Below are positions 34,559 to 40,585 of a DNA stretch of 40,585 nucleotides, one piece after another. The position numbers were made by a program, and so were the translations under genes. The stretch lies in the NCBI RefSeq assembly GCF_003470205.1, contig NZ_QWKP01000207.1, forward strand, positions 1 through 40,585. The letters are read 5' to 3'. Origin of the DNA: Cellulomonas rhizosphaerae. Lineage in GTDB: Bacteria > Actinomycetota > Actinomycetes > Actinomycetales > Cellulomonadaceae. The first letter of the stretch is position 1. Each line of letters starts with the position of its first letter. The notes beneath the pieces were generated by a model. The model worked only from the letters and a program-made list of their open reading frames with translations, was not told where the DNA came from and did not search any database.

Positions 34559-35005
34559 TCAGTCGTCGTCGTCATCGCGGTAGCGGTCCTCGTCGACGTA
34601 CTCCTCCTCGATGAGGTGGATCGCGGCCTCCTCGGCGCTCGCGGCGCCCCCGGAGATCCCGGCGTCGATCGCGAACGTGTCGGTCCCGCCCGCCTCGACC
34701 GCGCCGTCGTCCTCGACGAGCCGCCCGGCCCGCAGCTCCTCGCGGTCACCGCTGATCTTGGGCCGCTGCTCCCAGACCTCGGGCTCCTCCTGCGCCGCGC
34801 GCTGGTCGATGCCCTCGCGGTGGCTCTCCTCCCACGCGGTCTCGCCGTAGTGGGTGGGGCGGTCGCGGGAGGGCGGGCTGTAGCCCTCGTCGAGCAGGTC
34901 GTCGACGCCGCGCTCGACGAGCGTGTCCTCGCGGGGGAGCTGGTCGGTGTCGCCCTCGCTGCCGAGGGCCGGGTCGGTGCTGGTGCCGGACGTGTCATCA
35001 CTCAT
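34559..35005 (-). CDS. DUF5709 family protein
   Basis: 148 residues, acidic, soluble, no signal peptide or membrane segment. RGVDDLLDEGYSPPSRDRP, LDQR-like IDQRAAQEEPEVWE, RAGRLVEDDGAVE and GGAASAEEAAIHLIEE fit the actinobacterial DUF5709 family; function unknown. ATG 35005 on the minus strand has GAGTGT six bases upstream and no Shine-Dalgarno site. The stop is seven bases past the converging truA stop. Confidence 0.85.
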   Translation of the reverse strand: MSDDTSGTSTDPALGSEGDTDQLPREDTLVERGVDDLLDEGYSPPSRDRPTHYGETAWEESHREGIDQRAAQEEPEVWEQRPKISGDREELRAGRLVEDDGAVEAGGTDTFAIDAGISGGAASAEEAAIHLIEEEYVDEDRYRDDDDD

Positions 35006-35044
35006 GGCACGACACTCGCACCCCGCGGCCCGCGCCGCCAGACG

Positions 35045-35332
35045 TCAGCGCTCGCAGGCGATGCCGTCCTTGTCACGGTCCTTCGACTTGTTGGCCGCGT
35101 AGAGCGACGCGCTGACCTTGGGCTTGTACGACGACTTCGCGGCGACCTTCTTGCCGCCGACGGTCTTGGTGTTGCGCGCCGTGGCGTTCTTGGCGACACC
35201 GCCCGGGTAGGTCTTGTTCAGCGCGGTGCAGTTCGCGAACGACTTCGCGGTGTGGACCTGGGCTTCGGCGGCCGCCGCGGGGGCGACGACGAGCCCGACG
35301 ACGAGCGTCAGGGCGGCAAGGGTGCGGCGCAC
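35045..35332 (-). CDS. Secreted Excalibur calcium-binding protein
   Basis: 95 residues with a Sec signal peptide (residues 1-24, cleavage after Ala-Ala-Ala-Glu-Ala). The mature part is one Excalibur domain: FANCTALNKTYPGG with Cys35, and the calcium loop DRDKDGIACE (residues 85-94) with Cys93. The two cysteines probably form a disulfide. GTG start with AGGAG upstream, one of the few accessory genes here with a clear ribosome binding site. Exported role in the wall or medium is inferred. Confidence 0.9.
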   Translation of the reverse strand: MRRTLAALTLVVGLVVAPAAAAEAQVHTAKSFANCTALNKTYPGGVAKNATARNTKTVGGKKVAAKSSYKPKVSASLYAANKSKDRDKDGIACER

Positions 35333-35447
35333 GGGGATCTCCTGGTCTCGACGAGGCTGTCATCCGGGCATCGGCGGGCGGCGAGGCGGGGATGAGCGCG
35401 GGGCAAAGGATTCGTCCGGAGGATGCAACGCCCCGCACACTCATCCT

Positions 35448-37130
35448 GTGGGACACATCGACATCGCGGCAGTGACCTACGTCCTGTCCGACGGCCGCCA
35501 GCTGCTCGACGACGTCACGTTCCGGGTCGCAGACGGCGCCCGCGTCGCGCTCGTCGGCCCGAACGGTGCGGGCAAGTCGACGCTGCTGCGGATCGTCGCG
35601 GGCGACGAGCAGCCGCACTCGGGCACGGTCGGCCGCAGCGGCGGCCTCGGGATCATGCGCCAGGACATCGGCCGCGTGGACGACGACCGCTCGATCCGCG
35701 ACCTGCTCGCGTCGCTCGCCGCGCCGTCCGTGCGCGACGCGGCCACGGAGCTGGCCGCCGCCGAGCTCGGCATCATGACGGTCGACGACGAGCCCTCGCA
35801 GATGCGCTACGCCCAGGCGCTCGTCGACTGGGCCGACGTCGGTGGCTACGAGGCGGAGGCCGGCTGGGACCGCGTGACCGACGCGGTGCTGTCGATCCCC
35901 TTCGACAGGGCGCAGGACCGCGAGGTGCGCACGCTGTCCGGCGGCGAGCAGAAGCGGCTCGTGCTCGAGGCGCTGCTGCGCGGGCCCGACGAGGTGCTCC
36001 TGCTCGACGAGCCCGACAACGCGCTCGACGTGCCGACCAAGCGCTGGCTCGAGGAGCGGCTCATCGCCTCGGACAAGACCGTGCTCTTCGTCAGCCACGA
36101 CCGCGAGCTCCTCGCGCGCGTGGCGACGCAGGTCGCGACGCTCGAGCCCACGGCCGTCGGCGCGTCCGTGTGGGTGCACGGCGGCGGGTTCGGCACCTAC
36201 CACCAGGCGCGCGACGACCGCCGCAGCCGGCTCGAGGAGCTGCTGCGGCGCTGGGACGAGGAGCACGCCAAGCTCAAGGAGCTCGTGCTCACGCTCAAGA
36301 CCAAGTCGGCGTTCAACGACGGGCTCGCCTCGCGCTACCAGGCCGCCCAGACGCGCTTGCGCAAGTTCGAGGAGGCCGGCCCGCCGACCGTCCTGGCGCG
36401 CGAGCAGAACGTCAAGGTGCGCCTGCGCGGCGGGCGCACCGCCAAGCGCGCGGTCGTCGCGGACGGGCTCGAGCTGACCGGGCTGATGAAGCCCTTCGAC
36501 CTCGAGCTCTGGTTCGGCGAGCGCGTCGCGGTGCTCGGGTCCAACGGCTCGGGCAAGTCGCACTTCCTGCGGCTGCTGGCCGCGGGCGGCTCCGACCCCG
36601 GGCCGGAGCACCTGCCGGCCGGTGACACGCCGGTCGTGGCCGTCAACCACACCGGGAAGGTCTCGCTCGGCTCGCGCGTGCGGCCGGGCTGGTTCGCGCA
36701 GAACCACGCGCATCCCGAGCTCGTCGGGCGCACGCTGCTCGAGATCCTGCACCGCGGCGACACCCACCGCTCCGGCATGGGCCGGGAGCCCGCGAGCAAG
36801 GCGCTCGACCGCTACGAGCTCGTCGGCGCCGCGGAGCAGCGGTACGAGACGCTCTCGGGCGGGCAGCAGGCGCGCCTGCAGATCCTGCTGCTCGAGCTCG
36901 GCGGCGCGACGCTGCTGCTGCTCGACGAGCCCACCGACAACCTCGACCTGCACTCGGCCGAGGCGCTCGAGCAGGGGCTCGAGGCGTTCGAGGGCACGGT
37001 CATGGCCGTCACGCACGACCGCTGGTTCACGCGCACGTTCGACCGGTTCCTCGTGTTCGGGGCCGACGGCACGGTCGTCGAGACGCCCGAGCCCGTGTGG
37101 GACGTCGCCCGCGTGGCCCGCGCGCGCTAG
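35448..37130 (+). CDS. ABC-F family ATPase
   Basis: 560 residues with two ABC domains and no membrane segment, so a translation-linked ABC-F protein and not a transporter. First domain: Walker [10 protein letters not shown] (37-45), LSGGE (163-167), DEPDNALD with Glu188, His218. A charged linker (about 255-310) follows. Second domain: GSNGSGKSH (364-372), where His replaces the usual Thr, LSGGQ (469-473), DEPTDNLD with Glu494, His523. GTG 35448 is six bases after CACACT. Antibiotic resistance by ribosome protection or a housekeeping role cannot be told apart from sequence. Confidence 0.92.
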   Translation: MGHIDIAAVTYVLSDGRQLLDDVTFRVADGARVALVGPNGAGKSTLLRIVAGDEQPHSGTVGRSGGLGIMRQDIGRVDDDRSIRDLLASLAAPSVRDAATELAAAELGIMTVDDEPSQMRYAQALVDWADVGGYEAEAGWDRVTDAVLSIPFDRAQDREVRTLSGGEQKRLVLEALLRGPDEVLLLDEPDNALDVPTKRWLEERLIASDKTVLFVSHDRELLARVATQVATLEPTAVGASVWVHGGGFGTYHQARDDRRSRLEELLRRWDEEHAKLKELVLTLKTKSAFNDGLASRYQAAQTRLRKFEEAGPPTVLAREQNVKVRLRGGRTAKRAVVADGLELTGLMKPFDLELWFGERVAVLGSNGSGKSHFLRLLAAGGSDPGPEHLPAGDTPVVAVNHTGKVSLGSRVRPGWFAQNHAHPELVGRTLLEILHRGDTHRSGMGREPASKALDRYELVGAAEQRYETLSGGQQARLQILLLELGGATLLLLDEPTDNLDLHSAEALEQGLEAFEGTVMAVTHDRWFTRTFDRFLVFGADGTVVETPEPVWDVARVARAR

Positions 37131-37723
37131 ACGACCAGCAGGACGGCCAGCGTCGCCATCACCAGGGCGACCACGACGTCGAGGACCTGCCACGCCCTCG
37201 GCCGGGCGAACACGGGCCGCAGGAGCGCGGCGCCGAACCCGAGCCCGGTGAACCACACGACGCTCGCGCACGCCGCCCCGAGCGCGAACGCCCACGCGCC
37301 CGGGTCGTGCTGGTGGGCGAGCGACCCGAGCAGCACGACGGTGTCCAGGTACACGTGCGGGTTGAGGAACGTCAGCGCGAGGCACGTGCCCAGGACGGCG
37401 GCCAGCCCGGCCGGCCCGTCGGCGCTCGGGTCCAGGTGCTCGGGATGGCGCGCGCGCCGGGCCGCGCCGAACGCCAGCACGAGGAGGAACGCCGCGCCGC
37501 CGTACCGGGTGACCGTGAGCGCGACCGGGTGCTCGGTGACGAGCACCCCGAGGCCCGCGACGCCGGCGGCGATCAGCAGCGCGTCCGCTGCGGCGCAGAC
37601 GACCACGACGGGCAGCACGTGCTCGCGGCGGATCCCCTGGCGCAGGACGAAGGCGTTCTGGGCACCGATCGCGACGATGAGCGTCAGCGCGGTGAGGAAG
37701 CCCGAGAGGGCGGCAGCAGGCAC
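37127..37723 (-). CDS. lysE: LysE-type amino acid exporter
   Basis: 198 residues, about six hydrophobic segments. The family motif [11 protein letters not shown] is at residues 20-30 and [14 protein letters not shown] in the middle. LysE exports L-lysine and L-arginine in Corynebacterium glutamicum; the substrate here is inferred from family and from the divergent LysG-type regulator. GTG 37723 lies seven bases after TACCGT, so leaderless. The stop overlaps that of the converging ABC-F gene in CTAG. Confidence 0.9.
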   Translation of the reverse strand: MPAAALSGFLTALTLIVAIGAQNAFVLRQGIRREHVLPVVVVCAAADALLIAAGVAGLGVLVTEHPVALTVTRYGGAAFLLVLAFGAARRARHPEHLDPSADGPAGLAAVLGTCLALTFLNPHVYLDTVVLLGSLAHQHDPGAWAFALGAACASVVWFTGLGFGAALLRPVFARPRAWQVLDVVVALVMATLAVLLVV

Positions 37724-37730
37724 GGCGACG

Positions 37731-37760
37731 ACGGTAGGGCGGTGCGCTACATTCAGTCCA
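37731..37760 (-). promoter_or_regulatory. lysE promoter and lysE/lysG operator region
   Basis: On the minus strand TGGACT (37760-37755), 18-bp spacer, TACCGT (37736-37731). On the plus strand TACATT (37748-37753) inside this spacer is a candidate -10 for the regulator. The following stretch to 37800 is the least GC-rich in the region and has AGTAA twice (37766, 37790), a plausible LysR-type binding zone. Confidence 0.5.
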
Positions 37761-37805
37761 ACGCAAGTAACTACGGAAGCATAAGCAACAGTAAGGAAAG
37801 GGCTC

Positions 37806-38756
37806 ATGGCCTTCGACCCGGACCAGCTCGACGCCCTCGCCGCCGTGGTCCACGAGGGCAGCTTCGACGCCGCGGCGCAGCGGCTGCACGTCACCCCGTC
37901 GGCCGTCAGCCAGCGCGTCAAGGCGCTGGAACAGCAGGTGGGACGCGTGCTGGTGCTCCGGACGCGCCCCTGCCGGCCCACCGAGGACGGCGAGGTCCTC
38001 GTGCGCCTGGCGGGCCAGATCGACGTGCTCGGACGCGACGCGCTCGGCCAGCTCGTGCCCTCACCGGGCAGCTCCCGCCCGGTCCCGAGCGCCGCGGCCA
38101 TGCGACGCCTGCCGGTGGCGGTCAACGACGACTCGATGTCGACGTGGTTCCCCGAAGCTCTCGCGGACCTGCCGGCCGATGTCTTGCTCGACCTGCGCCG
38201 CGAGGACCAGGACCTGTCCGCCGACCTGCTGCGCGACGGCACCGTGATGGCCGCGGTCACCGCGGACCCGCGCGCGGTCCAGGGGTGCCGTGTCCGCCGG
38301 CTGGGTGCGATGCGGTACCTGGCGGTCGCCTCGCCCGAGCGCAAGGCCCAGTGGTTCGGCGGCGGGCTGCGCGCGGAGGCCTTCGCCGCGGCGCCCCTGC
38401 TGGCCTTCAATCGTGAGGATGGCCTGCAGGAACGCTTCGTCGCGGCCGCCGTCGGACGGCGCAGCGCGGCGCCCCTGGTGCACTACGTGCCGTCGCAGGG
38501 CGCGTTCGTGCGGCTCATCGAGGCGGGCATCGGCTGGGGCATGGTGCCGGCGGCAGCGGCGACCGACGCGCTGGCCCGCGGGACGCTCGTCGAGCTGCGC
38601 GCCGGCCGCCACCTCGACGTGCCGCTCTACTGGCAGCACTGGGCCCTGCGGACCCCGACGCTCGACGACCTCACCGACCGCGTCGTGCGGGCGGCCGCCG
38701 CCGCTCTGCGGCCCGTCGCGCCGCACGGTCCCGCGCCACGACGGGCCTCGGAGTGA
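37806..38756 (+). CDS. lysG: LysR-family regulator, ArgP/LysG type
   Basis: 316 residues. Winged helix at residues 1-60 ([23 protein letters not shown]), then the two-lobed effector domain. The ArgP/LysG features include [15 protein letters not shown] at the start and WFPEAL in the effector domain. It lies head to head with lysE, as in C. glutamicum where LysG activates lysE on binding lysine or arginine. ATG after AAGGAAAGGG. Confidence 0.92.
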   Translation: MAFDPDQLDALAAVVHEGSFDAAAQRLHVTPSAVSQRVKALEQQVGRVLVLRTRPCRPTEDGEVLVRLAGQIDVLGRDALGQLVPSPGSSRPVPSAAAMRRLPVAVNDDSMSTWFPEALADLPADVLLDLRREDQDLSADLLRDGTVMAAVTADPRAVQGCRVRRLGAMRYLAVASPERKAQWFGGGLRAEAFAAAPLLAFNREDGLQERFVAAAVGRRSAAPLVHYVPSQGAFVRLIEAGIGWGMVPAAAATDALARGTLVELRAGRHLDVPLYWQHWALRTPTLDDLTDRVVRAAAAALRPVAPHGPAPRRASE

Positions 38757-38800
38757 GACGCGGGTGACCCGCGAGTGACCACCGTGACAGCCGTCCTGCT

Positions 38801-38830
38801 TTGACCCCTCCCGCGGGCGGCGGCTAACCT
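38801..38830 (+). promoter_or_regulatory. rplM-rpsI promoter
   Basis: TTGACC (38801-38806), 18-bp spacer, TAACCT (38825-38830). Near-consensus; predicted start near 38837 and leader of about 170 nt. Confidence 0.78.
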
Positions 38831-38941
38831 GGTGACTCGTTGTGCGTCCCCGCACGCTGGCCGGTGTACTCAGCACCCGTCGCGTCGGCAGGGCCGGTGA
38901 TCCCACTCGCCGGACCGCGGATGCCACCGACCAGCCATTGA

Positions 38942-38972
38942 CGGCGGACCTGCGGCTTGCGGGTCCATGCCG
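38942..38972 (+). promoter_or_regulatory. Structured hairpin in rplM leader
   Basis: GGACCTGC (38946-38953) pairs with GCGGGTCC (38959-38966) around GGCTT, extended after a two-base bulge by CGGC with GCCG (38942-38945, 38969-38972). It lies 34 bases before the rplM start. In other phyla L13 or its leader autoregulates this operon; similarity was not tested. Confidence 0.5.
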
Positions 38973-39006
38973 CCACACGACGCAACACGAAACGAAGGCT
39001 ACGACC

Positions 39007-39456
39007 GTGCGCACGTACACCCCGAAGCCCGGCGACGTCGAGCGGACCTGGTACGTCATCGACGCGAGCGATGTCGTCCTGGGCCGCCTGGCCACTCACG
39101 TGGCCACGCTGCTGCGCGGCAAGCACAAGGCGACCTATGCCCCCCACGTGGACGGCGGTGACTTCGTCATCGTCATCAACGCGGACAAGATCGCCCTGAC
39201 CGGCAAGAAGCGCGAGAACAAGCTCGCGTACACCCACTCCGGCTACCCGGGCGGCCTCCGCGCCACCGCGTACTCGGACCTGCTGGAGAAGCACCCCGAG
39301 CGTGTGATCGAGAAGGCCGTCCGCGGCATGATCCCCAAGACGAGCCTCGGCCGTCAGCAGCTCGGCAAGCTCAAGGTCTACGCGGGTGCCGAGCACCCCC
39401 ACGCGGCCCAGCAGCCGAAGCCCTTCGAGATCACCCAGGTCGCGCAGCAGGCCTGA
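39007..39456 (+). CDS. rplM: Ribosomal protein L13
   Basis: uL13, 149 residues, early 50S assembly protein. GTG 39007 after GAAGG gives [20 protein letters not shown], aligned with actinobacterial L13. [13 protein letters not shown] and [13 protein letters not shown] are conserved. Longer frames into the leader are rejected. Confidence 0.97.
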   Translation: MRTYTPKPGDVERTWYVIDASDVVLGRLATHVATLLRGKHKATYAPHVDGGDFVIVINADKIALTGKKRENKLAYTHSGYPGGLRATAYSDLLEKHPERVIEKAVRGMIPKTSLGRQQLGKLKVYAGAEHPHAAQQPKPFEITQVAQQA

Positions 39457-39488
39457 GGCCGCTGCGCATAGAGACGACAGGAAAACCC

Positions 39489-39977
39489 GTGGCAGAGACG
39501 ACGGTCGACATCGACCTCGAGGGCGACGACACCCCCACCAGCTACACCTCCGAGTCCGCGGCCCCCGCCGGCCGTGGCCAGAGCATCACCGCGCCGGCCA
39601 ACGCGCTCGGCCGCCGCAAGGAGGCCATCGCGCGCGTTCGCCTGGTCCCCGGCACCGGTGAGTGGAAGATCAACGGGCGCACGCTCGAGGACTACTTCCC
39701 GAACAAGGTCCACCAGCAGCTGGTGAACTCCCCGCTGAAGCTCGTGGACGTCGAGGGTCGCTTCGACGTCGTCGCGCGCATCACCGGCGGTGGCGTCTCC
39801 GGCCAGGCCGGCGCGCTGCGCCTGGGCATCGCCCGTGCGCTCAACGCGATCGACGCCGAGCACAACCGCCCGGCCCTGAAGAAGGCCGGCTTCCTGACTC
39901 GCGACGCCCGCGTCGTCGAGCGCAAGAAGGCCGGTCTCAAGAAGGCCCGCAAGGCTCCGCAGTACTCGAAGCGCTGA
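39489..39977 (+). CDS. rpsI: Ribosomal protein S9
   Basis: uS9, 162 residues; the C-terminal tail [12 protein letters not shown] reaches the P-site tRNA. The core starts near residue 38 ([17 protein letters not shown]). The first 37 residues are an acidic, Ser/Thr-rich extension typical of actinobacterial S9. GTG start; 32 bases after rplM. Confidence 0.97.
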   Translation: MAETTVDIDLEGDDTPTSYTSESAAPAGRGQSITAPANALGRRKEAIARVRLVPGTGEWKINGRTLEDYFPNKVHQQLVNSPLKLVDVEGRFDVVARITGGGVSGQAGALRLGIARALNAIDAEHNRPALKKAGFLTRDARVVERKKAGLKKARKAPQYSKR

Positions 39978-39994
39978 TCCTCGCGCTTCCGCAC

Positions 39995-40030
39995 GATGGC
40001 CCCGCCGGTCGCGAGACCGGTGGGGCCATC
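39995..40030 (+). terminator. Terminator-like hairpin after rpsI
   Basis: Sixteen-pair stem with one G-T pair (39995-40010 with 40015-40030) and a GCGA tetraloop. No T tract follows. Likely ends the rplM-rpsI transcript. Confidence 0.7.
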
Positions 40031-40067
40031 GGCATGTCCGGGACAAGGCACCGGCATGTCCGGGACA
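40031..40067. promoter_or_regulatory. Paired identical sites upstream of glmM
   Basis: GGCATGTCCGGGACA occurs at 40031-40045 and again at 40053-40067, 22 bp apart. Each contains the perfect dyad TGTCC-G-GGACA (40035-40045, 40057-40067). Two equal sites two helical turns apart suggest cooperative binding of a regulator. The protein is unknown. Confidence 0.55.
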
Positions 40068-40106
40068 GGCACACAGTGAACGCCAGCACGCGCGCGGCGC
40101 GAGGGC

Positions 40107-40112
40107 TAGCGT
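40107..40112 (+). promoter_or_regulatory. Possible glmM -10
   Basis: TAGCGT, 28 bases before the ATG. No good -35 is seen 17 bp upstream, which fits an activated or weak promoter. Inverted arms TGAACGC (40077-40083) and GCGTTCA (40109-40115) flank and overlap it. Confidence 0.4.
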
Positions 40113-40139
40113 TCAGCACGGACGACGAAGGGGTCTGAC

Positions 40140-40585
40140 ATGGGTCAGCTGTTCGGGACCGACGGAGTCCGAGGACTCGCCAACCGCGACGTGACGGCCG
40201 AGCTCGCGCTCGACCTGTCGGTCGCCGCTGCGCACGTGCTCGGCACGCGCGGCGTGTTCGCCGGGCACCGGCCGCGCGCCGTGGTCGGGCGTGACTCGCG
40301 CGCGTCCGGGGAGTTCCTCGCCGCCGCGGTGAGCGCGGGCCTGGCGTCGGCAGGGGTCGACGTCAACAACGTGGGCGTGCTGCCGACCCCGGCGGTCGCG
40401 TACCTGACGGCGTCCACCGGTGTCGACATCGGCGTCGTGCTGTCCGCCTCGCACAACCCCATGCCCGACAACGGGATCAAGTTCCTGGCGCGCGGCGGGC
40501 ACAAGCTCGACGACGACCTCGAGGCCGCCATCGAGGCGCGCATCGGCGAGGACTGGGAGCGGCCCCTGGGCGGCGACGTCGGCCG
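40140..40585 (+). CDS. glmM: Phosphoglucosamine mutase, 5' part
   Basis: First 148 codons; the gene runs past the window end. Converts glucosamine-6-phosphate to glucosamine-1-phosphate for peptidoglycan precursor synthesis. Starts [19 protein letters not shown], and the phosphoserine loop [17 protein letters not shown] places the active Ser at residue 104. ATG after GAAGGGG. The position after rplM-rpsI is the usual one in actinobacteria and many Firmicutes. Confidence 0.97.
   Translation, partial: MGQLFGTDGVRGLANRDVTAELALDLSVAAAHVLGTRGVFAGHRPRAVVGRDSRASGEFLAAAVSAGLASAGVDVNNVGVLPTPAVAYLTASTGVDIGVVLSASHNPMPDNGIKFLARGGHKLDDDLEAAIEARIGEDWERPLGGDVG

Overview
The window reads as the chromosome of a high-GC Gram-positive actinobacterium, most likely Micrococcales and close to Cellulomonadaceae (inferred from the protein sequences, extreme third-position GC and gene order, not from a search). 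It carries the RNA polymerase and ribosomal protein superlocus: rpoB-rpoC, then rpsL-rpsG-fusA-tuf, then the S10-spc-alpha clusters from rpsJ to rplQ, then truA, rplM-rpsI and the start of glmM. All of these are on the + strand. I saw no tRNA, rRNA, CRISPR array, insertion sequence or prophage gene.

Layout. 1-852: gene-free DNA with three copies of a 70-bp palindromic repeat, then the rpoB promoter and leader. 853-8340: rpoB and rpoC, closed by a strong terminator. 8492-13150: a promoter and 280-nt leader, then rpsL, rpsG, fusA, tuf and a terminator. 13286-15195: two non-ribosomal genes, a membrane-anchored hypothetical protein and an AbiEi-like winged-helix/nuclease-like protein, the latter bracketed by two more copies of the 70-bp repeat. 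15374-25690: rpsJ promoter and leader, then rpsJ to rplO, terminator. 25761-30261: secY, adk, map, infA, rpmJ, rpsM, rpsK, terminator. 30321-32004: rpoA and rplQ with their own promoter and a terminator. 32116-38756: an accessory stretch with an alpha/beta hydrolase, a polyphosphate-glucokinase-like ROK protein (-), truA, a DUF5709 protein (-), an Excalibur protein (-), an ABC-F ATPase, and a divergent lysE/lysG-type pair. 38801-40585: rplM-rpsI promoter, both genes, a terminator-like hairpin, and the 5' part of glmM.

The core genes make the transcription and translation machinery plus its helpers: EF-G, EF-Tu, IF-1, SecY for export, methionine aminopeptidase for N-terminal processing, and adenylate kinase. 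rpsD is absent from the slot between rpsK and rpoA.

The signals most worth following are: (i) the 70-bp repeat, built on a strict 10-bp block grammar with 20-bp spacing, and its placement around the nuclease-like gene; (ii) a 26-nt element, 25 of 26 identical, in the leaders of both rpsL and rpsJ; (iii) a 15-bp perfect palindrome inside the spacer of the likely rpoA promoter; (iv) two identical 15-bp sites 22 bp apart upstream of glmM; (v) a 120-residue Ala/Lys-rich, histone-H1-like tail on ribosomal protein L15; (vi) a contrast between Shine-Dalgarno-led ribosomal genes and apparently leaderless accessory genes.
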